A stretch of DNA of 64,000 nucleotides from Ascaphus truei (lineage: Eukaryota > Chordata > Amphibia > Anura > Ascaphidae), in the NCBI GenBank assembly GCA_036426205.1, contig WSYH01002438.1, positions 1 through 64,000 of the forward strand, in the 5' to 3' direction. Below the pieces are notes generated by a model that worked only from the letters and a program-made list of their open reading frames with translations, was not told where the DNA came from and ran no database searches. This document shows, in pieces, positions 12,232 to 23,050 of the stretch. How positions within the stretch are numbered: the stretch's first letter is position 1; every line of letters starts with the position of its first letter. The translations under genes and the position numbers were made by a program.

Positions 12232-12540
12232 CCGACTAAGCTATCCTACATGAGAGGTAGGAGGAGTGACCCATTAGAGCATGGGAACCCTATCCCACTA
12301 GCCAATAGAAAGGGGGGCTGTATCTCTTGGCTGACGTAGAGGACGGGGGCATGCCAATCGGCTCGGGATGTGCCCGTGGCGGGACATATGAATTGGCCAT
12401 TCTGAACGCTTCCCCAGTCACCCATTGCCACCTACTGGGCAGGCTCCACAGTTGGCAAACCAGAGGGTCCTCCCGCAGGGAGTCTCTGTCTACGGACCCA
12501 GTACTCCGCACTGCCCCAGCCACTTAAAACACAGACACCA
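12232..12540 (-). promoter_or_regulatory. Possible promoter or LTR-like region
   Basis: Read on the minus strand, this segment has GGCCAATTC (near 12395), CGATTGGCAT (near 12355), TATTGGCT (near 12300), GCCCCCGTCC and TACGTCAGCC. That makes three CCAAT-class boxes within about 100 bases, plus a CRE-like TACGTCA about 100 bases upstream of the ATG at 12231. The cluster suggests a TATA-less promoter. Motif matches alone are weak evidence. Confidence 0.3.
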
Positions 12541-13894
12541 CTCAAAACACCCGTCTCCTCTTTGAATACGAGTGTCTATCCAGAATTCCCGGCACTCCTA
12601 TATGGATGCCGGGCTAACTGAATAGGCATTTATATTTAAGCACAAATTAAATAAAACATACTTTAAGACATAGGATCATTGGGAAGAAGACTCCTATTTG
12701 TAAGGGGAACAGGACTGGAATATTAGGCTAAAAAACCAGGAGGTCTGGGGGACACGGCGCCCCCACCACAGCCCCGGGTGTGATTAAACCCACGTACCGA
12801 CAAATCATGGCCTGCACGCGGGGAGAATTAGGGGATTCCCGTATCTTTGGCCCCCAAAACCTGCAAACAAAAACAGTGGCATTTTACCAAATTCCCACCT
12901 AAGCCTACACATAGAAGTTTCACGAGTCTGGGGACAAAGGAAAACATGGACAGTGAAAAAGCAGGGGACACTTAACATTGCAGTTATAATACATGGCCCC
13001 TGGTGTATTTATGGGGCTAGGTAGCTACAGGGGCCCACCATTCTCTGGGGTTAATCATGTGGGCTAACCTGTTATAGTATAGCCGGGTTACCCCCTAATG
13101 TCACACCCATCATGAGAATACAAACATTTTAGTAATGTAATTATGTATTATTATTTGGCATATGGATATGTAGCATTGGGTATTTTGTCTTTTGTTGTAT
13201 ACATTTGCCCACCGAGTAGCACTCCTTTTGACACTATTAATATATATATGTGAGGGGTGGTGCGCTGGGTTAGAGCTTTGCAGGGGATTGTGTGTTCCTT
13301 CATTTTCAAAGAAGAGAATCCTATTGAAAACAAGGATTTATTTTTCAGAAATCTGGTGCTGCAACAGTATTAAAGCCAGGATTTTTTTTATTAAATAGAT
13401 AAAAACCCGCTAAACTCTCAGAAGTTAGGCTGAGCCTGTAAGAAAATGAAAAACTGCAATTAGAGTATCATCATCAAGGGGTGTTCGAGCTGGTTTATCT
13501 GCCCAACAGGGAGGAAGGACAAACATTGAACTGAAGCTGTTATAAACTGGGCGAAAAACCCACAAACATAGAGGTTGTGTGCTGCTCCTGTTAGATGCAT
13601 ACACAAGGGAAAAGAAACAAAAGGACAAAGCATTTATGGCCCCAATTTCAACATTGGATGGTGAGAGCAGATCATATGAAACTGTAGAATCAAACAGAAA
13701 ACTATTTTTTTTTTTGACAAAATATCTTTTACAGTGCAGTTTTGGAGTCTAAACATAAATCCGCCTCCTGACCAATTGTCAGAGTTTAATTATTTAATCA
13801 TGCACACATACTAAAACTTGCATTAAAAGAATCTGTCTGGCTTAGTTCAGATGTATATAAATATCACTAGCTAAAGGCCCGGGCTTGCACTGGT
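12541..13894. other. No gene recognised
   Basis: Mixed DNA. The plus and minus frames near 13151-13628 lack domains. A CTAGCTAAAGGCCCGGGC string sits just before the pyrimidine tract. Nothing else supported. Confidence 0.5.
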
Positions 13895-14035
13895 CTCTCT
13901 CCATCTTCTCTGCTACCCCTTCTTTTCTATTTTACCCCTTGCCTCTCGTTTCTCCCACCTCTTTCTTCCCCCCCCCTCTCCTTCTCCTCTCTCTACCCCT
14001 CATATTCCCTGCCCCCTCATCTCTATTCTTACATA
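13895..14035 (+). repeat. Polypyrimidine tract
   Basis: Almost only C and T on the plus strand for about 140 bases (TCTCTCTCC, CCCCCCCTCTCC, CTCCTCTCTCTACCCC), broken by occasional A/G. The 74-codon frame over it is low-complexity. Such tracts can form triplex DNA; a similar but longer tract lies inside PLE copy B (21550-22463). Confidence 0.8.
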
Positions 14036-14307
14036 CTTTCCTTGCTATTTACCTTTATGATGTTCCCAATTATTTCCACCTGCTCTACGTCTCCACCTGT
14101 TTATCCTAACATGTCAACTGACTACCTCTTTCTTTCTTCCATCTGATTCTGGTAAACTTATAACTATCTGGACTCCCTTCGCCACAAGGGCTATGTGCAT
14201 TATGTGTCACGTGCCAAATACCTAGCCTACAGAGACAATACCCACATGGCTGACTTGCTTGTCTGAGATTTTAATCACTAATAGAATTAATTGTTTAAAT
14301 TTAAATA
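14036..14307. other. No gene recognised
   Basis: Unassigned AT-leaning DNA between the pyrimidine tract and a poly-A run. Confidence 0.45.
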
Positions 14308-14338
14308 TAAAAAAAAAAAAAAAAAAAAAAAATAAAAA
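14308..14338 (+). repeat. Poly-A tract
   Basis: About 23 uninterrupted A residues followed by TAAAAAAAG. It could be the tail of a retroposed element, but I see no recognisable body on either side. Confidence 0.85.
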
Positions 14339-15051
14339 AAGATAAGATGACGCACCCCCTTGGGTTCCCCTTAGTATGATGGCAAAGTTTCGGGTGTCTA
14401 GAGATTTAATTGGTCTTGGAGCTATGCCTTGACAGAGAGACAGACAAAACAAATATTTTATTATTATAGATGTAAAGACAACACATTTGTAACATATTAG
14501 GTCCAGGAAGAATAAACATCCAGAATAGATTTAAAACAGGAATTTCTAATATTGCACATCTCTAGTAAATGGTGATAATGTCAACAATCGCTCATGGATA
14601 GAGGGGAAAAAAACATAATATGGCTAAATAACTTGAGGGGGTGACGGTCCACAGTCCCAATTTCAAGATTGCGTGAAGCCACCTTTCTCAGGCGACGGAA
14701 CACTGTCGTTTCATTCATTTGATGGAGATGAACGCTTTTCTCTGCATGAGGGAGGACGTTTTTCTGACTGCATATGAAGGCGGCTCTGTCACTGAGATTA
14801 GAATGTCCGAATACGCAATGGTCGACGCTGCAATAGTCAGCGCAGCTAACAATGGATCGGGCAGCAAAAACACATATCAGACCCTGTGGAATCTGCCATA
14901 TGTGGGGGAAGATCATTTACGATGCGTTGCTCTCGTTTTGGGTAAAGCTTGATACATGATGCAAGAGGATCAAGATGAAAATAATGCGATTAGGTCATTT
15001 TGGTTCACCACTTTCATTTGATGTGTCACCGCAACATCTGTGACACCAAAA
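14339..15051. other. No gene recognised
   Basis: Open frames on opposite strands at 14581-14916 and 14719-14952 overlap and have no family resemblance. Nothing else supported. Confidence 0.45.
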
Positions 15052-15528
15052 CAGGGGTGGAGACACTTTTTTCTGCCAAAGGGCCATTTGGATTATAACA
15101 TTTGTTTCGGGCCATACAGAAACAGACGGCAGGACACAGCAGGCACACAGCAGGCATGTAGGCACACAGAACCCCACCCCCTACTCTGTAGTTGCTGCTG
15201 CTGCTGGGGGGATCGGTGTTGGGGTGGATGCTGGGTAAGTGCGGGGGGGAAAACTGCTGGAGACGAATGGGGAAGTGCGGGGATGTGCGGGGACTTCTGC
15301 GGGGGGACGTGCGGCGGAAGTACGGTGACTGCTGGGGGATCGCTGGGCTAGTACGGTGGCTGCTGGGGATCATGTAGGCTGCCGGCGCATTACACCACCT
15401 CTCCGATCGGCGCGCGGTGGCCGTTTTTTTTTTAAGTAGCACGAACCGGTTATAGCAGTTGCCGAGAAGGGCCAGACTAAGACTCGAGGGCTTCTACGGC
15501 CCCCTGTGAATGACGTTCACCACCCCTG
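15052..15528 (+). mobile_element. Non-autonomous hAT-like element, 477 bp
   Basis: Begins CAGGGGTGG and ends CCACCCCTG, a perfect terminal inverted repeat of the hAT type. Flanks CACCAAAA (15044-15051) and CAATAAAA (15529-15536) match at 6 of 8 positions, fitting an old 8 bp duplication. After the left end comes CTGCCAAAGGGCCATTTGG, a string I associate with vertebrate hAT ends. The middle is GC-rich with GCTGCTGCTGCTG and repeated GTGCGGGG units. There is no transposase frame, so it would rely on one supplied elsewhere. Confidence 0.75.
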
Positions 15529-15701
15529 CAATAAAAGGATGCTTTTGTGTCATACTGTGTGCAAAGTTTTTTATTTGTTGAAGTGATGAAAACTGTCTAC
15601 CTATTACTCTAGAAAGTAGGAGAAAAAATGGCAGTGCACTGCCAAAAAAGCAGGAGGAGGCTCACAGGTAAAAAAAAGCGTTTTTCATTCCATAAAAGGG
15701 A

Positions 15702-15806
15702 CCAGGCCGGACCCCTAGAGCAGCAGCACAGGTAACAACATACGCGTTTCGGGCCCGAAACCAGTAGGTGTGGAACTGTGCTGCTGCTCTAGGGGTTCCT
15801 GCCTGG
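15702..15806. repeat. Stem-loop with inner GTTTCGGGCCCGAAAC palindrome
   Basis: Arms 15702-15731 and 15776-15806 are near-perfect inverted repeats (CTAGAGCAGCAGCACAG against CTGTGCTGCTGCTCTAG). The loop holds a perfect 16 bp palindrome at 15746-15761, read on the minus strand as GGGCCCGAAACGCGTATG. GAAACGCGT is also the 3' half of the hammerhead-like motif in the PLE copies, so this may be a decayed end of a related element. The upstream half of a hammerhead core (CTGANGA) is not present. Confidence 0.6.
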
Positions 15807-16039
15807 TATTTTTCTCTTACTTTCTCTCGTTTATCCTGTTTGGTGGACTACACGCCGTAATTGGAAACACTGCAATAGCACCACGCTTGAAGATTCATTG
15901 GAACCAGTGAGTTACCATGTGGGCTTCTTCTTACTAATCAGCAATTTATGGGAAATGTGCGTAATGTTCATTTGTGCCAAGCGAGCACTAGGTACTAGTC
16001 CCTTATCCCTGATATGCGGATGCTGTCTGTGATGTACTA
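15807..16039. other. Transition into the PLE array
   Basis: Contains CTTTGGTGGACTACACGCCG-like leader sequence and no open frame. The mirror image of this segment is not found on the far side of the palindrome. Confidence 0.4.
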
Positions 16040-16827
16040 AATGACTGGCCTAGGCCCACAGTTCCTAGTAAATACACCAGTGTGTTGATTCAAATTCAAA
16101 ACAATAAATATAATAAAAAATGAATAATGTTAACCCAACAGGATCCTCTCAAACTTCAAGGGAAATATGCTTTGATTTCCCACATGTACAGTCGTAGTTG
16201 TTGTGGAAAGTGGAGCGACCCCGTCAGGAATACAAATGTAAATAAAAAACAATAAAGCACTAATTTGCAGTATTTTGTGATTATTTTTTGGTTGTTCAAG
16301 ATCTTGGCTTTGGGGAAAACCTACTTACCGCAACCTCGAAGAAAAATGCTTGTCTGACTCTGTCAGGTAGTGGAGAGAAATGATGAGGTTTTGTAAGGTT
16401 GTTACTTATATCCCCACTTGGTCTTGACACATATGGATAAGCTAGGGTGGTAAGTTCAAATCCCCATAAAGGTATATGTGGACCAAAGAGCAGAGAGAAC
16501 AGACGATGGGGTAGGTTTGTAGGTTGTAGAACCAGGTTTTATAAATAGCAAGTTAAAAGGACATGTACTCACAATGACATGTATATAATGCACATAAGGG
16601 TATCTTTAGAGCTGTGTGAGCCGCTGTCGCTTTATCCCGTCCTCTATTATCCCAGTCCTGCTGCGGCAATGGAGTTGTGACGTCACGTCCCTCTGAACGG
16701 CTGATCGTGGTCCAAAGGAGATAGGCTGTGTGGCGCGCTGGGAGAGGAATCGCGGTGTGAATTCAAAGGCTGCCTGTGAAATCTTGAGTCTGCTCTTAAA
16801 GGCAGCTGAGCTTGATGAGATGGCTCT

Positions 16828-16872
16828 ACGCGTTTCGCTGTGCATACAGCTTCGTCAGGAGCGTCAGACGTG
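16828..16872 (-). ncRNA. Hammerhead-like ribozyme motif, PLE copy A
   Basis: Minus strand: ACGTCTGACGCTC, then CTGACGA, a stem AGCTG...CAGC, GAAA, and CGCGT. CTGANGA and GAAA are the two conserved hammerhead strands, and the stem between them is GCTG/CAGC. GAAA is followed by self-complementary ACGCGT, fitting the very short stem III reported for ribozymes in Penelope-like elements. An extra A after CTGACGA leaves the helix II closing pair off consensus, and stem I is not obvious, so activity is doubtful. Confidence 0.45.
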
Positions 16873-17689
16873 TTATTGTGGGCGTCACATACTTATATAC
16901 TGTTGGAGTCTAATGACTGTGTGTTGTCTATCTAATTGAAATCATTATTATTTAATTAACCCACATGGTTGCCTTTACATAGGACAATCATCTCTGTGGT
17001 TCAAAACATAAAAATCATGTATATATCAATACATTATGAATTACATATAAAGAGGTTATACAATCTTTAAATTATTTTAAAACCCAAAATCAAAAAGAAA
17101 AAATGCTAATTAAACATTAATACAATAGAAAAACTATTTATTTAATGGCTAACTTTCAATTTTGCCTATATTATTAAGATATATAAAACGTATTGAAAAA
17201 ACTCATAGGGAACGGGGAAGAGGAAAAGAGAGAGAATGGAAAAAAAAATATGTTAGTATATCAAAGATTTTATTCAAAAGAAAATATTAAGAGGTTCCAG
17301 AGTAATATAGGATTGCATACAATAGAGGTGATTTAAATACAAGCATTAATCCAATGGAGCACGGTATTGAATCATTATCAAATGTGATTTGGCTAAAATT
17401 TACATTAAAAGACATTTTTAAAATTTAGTAAAAGTGAGAAAAAACCAGTTGAGATTACAATAAATTTTAAAATATTAATTGGATAAAGTGTTTTTAAAAA
17501 ACATAATAAAAAAGTATAGAAGGAGTATCTAAATAGAAAGTAATAATAATTTACACAGAAAAAAAGGGGCATATTAAAGGGCACGAAGTTAGAATATTTA
17601 GTAATTCATGTAAAAGGGTAAAATTTCAAAATCTGAATTCAATCCTGAGGAATAATGTAATCAAGTTATGAATCCAGAACATTTTCCCT

Positions 17690-18070
17690 TTTACTTAATC
17701 CACCTCTCTTGAACGCCCCCTCCAGTGTTGTTTAAACCTGTCTATGCCGTACATCTTAGACTATATGGATTTGATTGGTGGATACTTAGCGTAATGCTTG
17801 GAAAAGCTGGTGAGTTAAAATACCCCTTCTGATATTGATCAGATGTTCGAAATGCGGGTACCGAATGGGTCTTGTGTCTTCCCTAATATTGTAGACCCGC
17901 AGGGGCACTGAGGAAATATATATACAAAAATCGGTAGAACGTTTGAGAAACAGTTATATATGTTGATTTTAAAAGCTTCTTTATTTCTATGACATATAAA
18001 ATAGTGTTATCTTTCAGTTTGTGCTGACAGGCCTTGCAGTTGCACAACCATAAAAATCCAGTCAGGGGGG
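17690..18070 (-). pseudogene. GIY-YIG endonuclease and CX2C...H finger, copy A
   Basis: Minus strand reading across frames gives a CATCKAC-like finger, an FICHRNK-like block, then CPCGLQYVGKTSRPIRTR-like and EHL-like strings. These correspond to the YVGKT and arginine-containing parts of the GIY-YIG nuclease. Frameshifts break it repeatedly. The nuclease would nick target DNA for primed reverse transcription. Confidence 0.7.
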
Positions 18071-20930
18071 TTTGTAACCCACCCTGGTTTGGTCTCTCCT
18101 GTGCTTTTTATAAAGCGGGATCGGTGCAATAATATTTTTTTTTTATGTTTCTGTGCCCGTCTTAAAAATTATTTTGGAGTATTCTGGTAAAATCCCTTAA
18201 TCTATATCAGATTTAAACATGCCAAGTGTTTACGAAAGATCATTTCTATATTTTTAGATTCTTTATTGAAGTCGTCGGCATGCTGTATCATAAGGACATT
18301 GCATTGTGAGATTCGTGCTTTTTTTAGGCTGTAAAGTTCATTTCTATCTAAATTTTAGCTTTGTCAAAGCCTTATCTAAAATGTCTGTACTATAATTTCT
18401 CTCAAATCTTGTCTCCAAAATTTGCACGATCTTTGAAAATATTGTTCTTCGGTTTTGAAGTCCTACGAGTCTTCTATATTGAATATAGGGATCGTCATCA
18501 ATGATGGTGATGACAGCGGGATCTCAGAAAAAAAATTGTTGCAGTCAACATTTTTGAAAGTGTGTCTTAGATTTTTATATGCCCCCCTCTAGTATATATT
18601 CAAGTAGATATTCAATAAAATCTCACTTTGTATATGTTAAATTTAAGATTAAAATTGTTTTATTAAGATCAAATAAATGCTATACACCTCCTTTGTCTCC
18701 CTGCCAATAAGAATAATGTCATCAATGGTGTAGCGCCGCCTAGGACAAGTTCTCCCCCAGCTCTCCATCGGACCAGATGGTGCAGTCCTCCCAAGATCCC
18801 ATGAAGAGATTAGGTAGCTGGGGGACAAATTTCGTTCCCATGGCGGTGCACAAATTCTGAACATAAAAGGTGGTTTATCAAAACCAAAAAGAATTTTTCT
18901 GGTAAAAATAATGAAATACTATCTAAAAGAACTTGATTCTGAGATTCATGTAGCTCTGGATCGTTTTTTAAGGACAGTGATCCACAGCCTGTCGCCTAAG
19001 TGATGTGCGATGGATGTTGTTATAAGAGCTCACATCTATAGTAGCTAATAAGTAAATTCTTCCATACAAATTTGTCCAGTTATATTACTATATCAGAGGT
19101 ATCATTTAAATATGATTGCATATCTTAACATAGCCCTGGAGGAGTATCATATAGGCCGAACAGGTTGGACGTAAGTGAATAATGCCGAATTATTGGCCTA
19201 CCAGGCGGCTTTTGAAGGCACTGGTGAATTTAGGAAAGAGCTAAAAAAATAGGGAATTTGAGGTGTTTTATGCATAAAAATTTGTATAAGATTCTGTAGA
19301 ATACCTAAGTTTTCCCCCTTAAATAAGTATTGGTCTCTAATAAATTCTTCAGTAGGGTTTTTCTTTAGGATACCATAAGTAGTCATCGCCTAAAAGCGGT
19401 TAGGCTTCCTCAAATAGTCCTCTTTGTTCATTATGACTGCCTCCGCCTTATCGGCCTGTTTAATTACAAATATTCTCAGTTTAGTAATTTCTTTCTAATG
19501 CTTTTTTTTCCTCTAGCGTCAGGTTGTTTCTAATGAAGATTTAGTATTTTAGTTAGAATCTCAAATCTTTACAATCAAGTCATAGACACCTCCAGGTGTT
19601 TCCCTTTATATATGTGGATAAAATAAAGACTTTGCTTTCATGCTGAGTTTAAATGTTACTCTCCATAAATCATTTAGGTCTCCTATGAAGTTGGACTCTA
19701 CATTTTTGCTTGGAAAAAAAAATCTTGACCGTTGTTACGAAGTAGAGGTTAGCATCTAAAAATAGGCTAAAGTTATTAGGTCCTTATAGTGGGCGCAAAT
19801 GAGAGAAGTCCCTTTGAAAATAATTTGTTGTGGCTAATGTTAGTTCTTAATTTACTAGTTGAAGATACTTTTTGTGTCTGTGTTTTCTTCCTTATTCAAT
19901 CTTCCCTTTTCCTTCTTTTTCTCGTTTCCCTCTCTGATGTGTCTCTTGTTGGTATGGTTTGGGGTCCCTCCTTTCTTTCGCGAGTGTTAGATGTGTTGGG
20001 TATCTCCCAAAAGCTTAAAGTGTTGGTCCATATCTAAAAAAGTGTTTGATCAGTAGCCACCAATGGGTGATCTTTGATCTAATTGTTTTTTGTGGTCTAT
20101 TCTGTTGGCTATCTATATCTTTCTCTTGTAATGTATCAATTTCTCTGTTTCATTTCGGTTTCCCTTTTGACCTCTTTCTCTGTTTGATATTAATCATCTT
20201 TTTGATATGGTGCTCTTGGTCTATTATCCGTTGTTCTTTGTGATAGGCAAAATTTCTCTATTTGCTTGTCTCGGTACCTTTATGTATCTCGTTCTTTGTC
20301 TCTGTTAATTCTATCTCTTTCCTCTTTCATTGTAAGTTCCCTTTCTCTCGTATTTCACGTTTCTTGTCTTCCCTTTCTCTCTTCGTCTCTCTTCCTACAT
20401 TCTAGAGTCCCTTTCCCTTGCTTTTTCTTCTTTCCTTTGATGTTCAACATCTCTGCGTGTTTCTCTTTCCTCAAATATTGTTAGCAATTACCACCCTTTT
20501 ATCTGCTACGGAATGGGTTCTTTGTATCTATTTCTTTAGATCACTATGTGTAGTAGATAGTATTTAGACCAGAGACAAATTTGTCTCTCGCCTATAGAGG
20601 GATTTCCATAAGATGGTTTATCTACTTCTTGCCTACAGTATTACCATACCTATTACAAATTTCTATCAGTTGATATGAATTTCTCTTTCTTTTCCAATCC
20701 CTTGTTACCTCTCTTATAATCTCATCATCTCTTAGGGAAATTATTAGTTTTATTGATATATACTCATTTTCTAGTTATCTATTTTTTTTTCTTTAACTCG
20801 GTCTTTAATTTGTTCTGCAGTGTCTTCTAGATGTGCTAATTTCTCCTCTATATAATTGTCACTTCTTCATCTATTTTTTTAATTATTCTTTTTAGTGGGT
20901 TGACCAATGCCGCCAATCAAATCCCTGAGC

Positions 20931-21300
20931 ATGTCAATGAATTATACCAGAACTTACAACTCTCTTCGTCTTCCCAAATTTGACGAGGGATCCTTAGAAA
21001 GTCTCAAAACCTCTTGGGATTCTATTGCATTTTATTGTATTTATTAGAAAAACCTCCTAGCTCAGCCATTTTTGTGTCTTAACTAATAACCTATTCCAAA
21101 TTTGTGAAATTCTACTCTAATAAATCATAAGATACCGGGGTATGTGACTATCACATCCCCTGGAAATAAATTGGGTCTGTTCTTGAGTGTCGTTTGGCAA
21201 AAATATTAGGTGAAAGTTAATATCCATTATGATTAATTGACAGTGTTATGAATAATATAGTAAGGGAAACAGATAGGCAGCCCACAAATCAGAAGCAGTT
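20931..21300. repeat. Linker between PLE copies A and B
   Basis: About 370 bases join the 5' end of copy A to the 3' end of copy B. The same linker appears in reverse complement at about 30765-31085, between copies C and D. Shared strings include TTGACGAGG/CCTCAAATTTGG-type sequence and GATTAATTGACAGTGT/ACACTGTCAATAATC. This shows that the whole A-B unit, not just each element, is mirrored. Confidence 0.8.
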
Positions 21301-21549
21301 AGCAAAATGTACTTAAATGACTTGCCTAGGCGCCACAGTTCCCTAGTAACTACACCGGTTGTTGTGATCAAATTCAAACAATAAATATAATAAAAATGAA
21401 TAATGGTACCCAACAGGATACTTCTCAAACCTTCCAGGGAATATGGCTTGATTTCACCACAGGTACCGTGTAGTTGTTTGTGGAAAGTGGCGACCCCGTC
21501 AGGAATACAACATGTAAATAAAAAACATATAAAGCAATAATTGTGCAGT

Positions 21550-22463
21550 AGGGGGAGGAGGGGGGGAGGGGGAAAAGGAAGAGAGGGGCAGAGGGGGGAA
21601 GAATGCCAGAACAACCCCGCTGTAATACCTCGACAATCTCCATTCCACGCTCGCCTGTTACTAACTCTGACAAATAGCCGCGGCCCTCAACCTTGCCCCA
21701 CCTTTTCTCACTCCCCGCGCCCCGGGAGCCTAATGACTACAATCCTGAGTCCATTTCTCTATCCCATCCATTCTCCCACCTTCCACCTACCTCCATTCCC
21801 AAGCGACCCCACCTCAACCCTGTTCGCCTTTCATTTTCTCCCGCTACCTCCTCTTCTGTGTCCCTAACTCCCTCGCCTCCCCCCTATTGCCCTCCTACCC
21901 CTCTCTCTATTGACGAAGATTTATAGCTGCCGCAGTCAATTCTGTTCGACATCTCCTGTTTTTCTGGATCCCCGCTCCCTATTCCGAAGATCCTACAAGA
22001 TACCGTTTTAACCCTTCTAAGCCCTGACCTACGATCCCTCCGACCCCTTTTCTTCTCCGGTGCATTCTCTGGATTCTCCCCTGCCACTTTCACCCCACCA
22101 ACTTCCCTCTATCCGCTCTATTAACCCTTCTTAGCTAGGTACCCATCTTCCCCCCCAACAATCCAGCTTCTTCTCTATTCCCACTACCCGGGTACGTTCC
22201 TGACCTCCATATTGCTTATCAACTCCCTTCTGAGCCCCCCTCGCACCCACTCCAGCTCACACTCCTTTGTTTCACCCCATTCTTCCGCTCACTTTCCTTG
22301 CTTTTAACCACGTCCTATTCCTCATCCACATCACGGCCCCACACCCTATCTTCCCAGTTTCCCCTCCACCCCCCTCCCACCCCCTTCATTCTCTCTACTG
22401 TCTATCCCTCCCACCCACACCCCCCCACCCCTCCACAACTCCAACCTCCCTACCTACTTTACA
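21550..22463 (+). repeat. Pyrimidine-rich insertion in PLE copy B
   Basis: Copies A and C keep about 115 bases between GTGCAGTA-type sequence and the AAAATTCGCATTTGTCTGA-type sequence. Copy B has about 910 bases instead, beginning G-rich and then dominated by C/T (TCCCACCTTCC, CCCCTCCCACC). The open frames here (21541-21926, 22267-22665) are Pro/Ser/His-rich low-complexity products. It may be a real microsatellite-like expansion or insertion. Its absence from mirror copy C is important for judging whether the palindrome is real. Confidence 0.6.
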
Positions 22464-23000
22464 GCCACATAAGAAGAAAATTCGCATTTGTCTGAACTTA
22501 TGTCAGGTAGTGAGAAATGATGAGGTTTCTTTAAGGTGTGTTGGTTACTATATCCCCACTTGGTCTTGGACACATATGGATAAGCTCAGGGTGGTAAGAT
22601 TCAAATCCCATAAGGTATATGTGGACAAAAGAGCAGGAGAACACAGAACGATGGTGTGGTTGTAGAAACAGGATTTTATAAATAGCAATTAAAAGACAGT
22701 ACTCACACTCTGTTAACATGTATATAGTGCACATAAGGGTTTCTTGGCTGTGTGCGCCCGGGCGGGGGGGGGGGGGGGGGGCCCGCCGCTGTCGCTTCTC
22801 CCCGTCATTCTCTATCCCCAGTCCTGCCTGCCGGCAATGGCGGTGGACGTCACGTCCTCTGAACGGCTGATCGTGTCAAAGGAGATCGGATTGTCTGTGG
22901 CAGCGCTGGGCGAGGCAGCGGCGGTGGGTGGTGGATTCAAACGGCACTGAATGAAATCTTGAGTTTCTCTTTAAAGCGCTGCAGCTTGATGAGATGGCTC

Positions 23001-23050
23001 TACGCGTTCGCTGTCGCATACAGCTTCGTCAGGAGCGTCATGACGTGTTA
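23001..23050 (-). ncRNA. Hammerhead-like ribozyme motif, PLE copy B
   Basis: Minus strand: CACGTCATGACGCTC, CTGACGA, stem AGCTGT...ACAGC, GAAC, GCGT. It is the same motif as in copy A, but the conserved GAAA has lost one A, which would be expected to abolish cleavage. The helix II stem is five pairs (GCTGT/ACAGC). Confidence 0.4.

Larger units (their letters stand above)
16040..21230 (-). pseudogene. Penelope-like retroelement, copy A (decayed)
   Basis: The sense strand is minus. In sense order, a charged Lys/Glu/Arg-rich N-terminal region lies at about 20930-19840 and RT at about 19760-18040. The RT has an (A)DKGG block at 19440-19462, a block like FAPSYANLFMG at 18795-18850, and the catalytic YIDD region at 18715-18740, read here as RRRYTIDDIILIG. 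A CX2C...H finger and GIY-YIG nuclease lie at about 18060-17690, and a 3' region with a hammerhead-like core at 16828-16872. PLE proteins copy RNA at nicked targets, combining RT with a GIY-YIG endonuclease. The frame is broken many times by small indels; the longest surviving pieces are 60-75 codons. Copy B follows upstream in the same orientation. A dead element whatever the cause of the breaks. Confidence 0.85.

Noticed and set aside
15052..15528. GCTGCTGCTG run as a coding triplet repeat
   Set aside because: It is short and sits in the middle of a non-autonomous hAT-like element.
19840..20500. Plus-strand membrane-protein-like frames (19789-20484)
   Set aside because: These are the antisense of the Lys/Glu-rich PLE region; TC-rich DNA translates as Phe/Leu/Ser.
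21541..22665. Pro/Ser-rich frames of 108-132 codons
   Set aside because: They lie in the pyrimidine-rich insertion of PLE copy B and have no domain.
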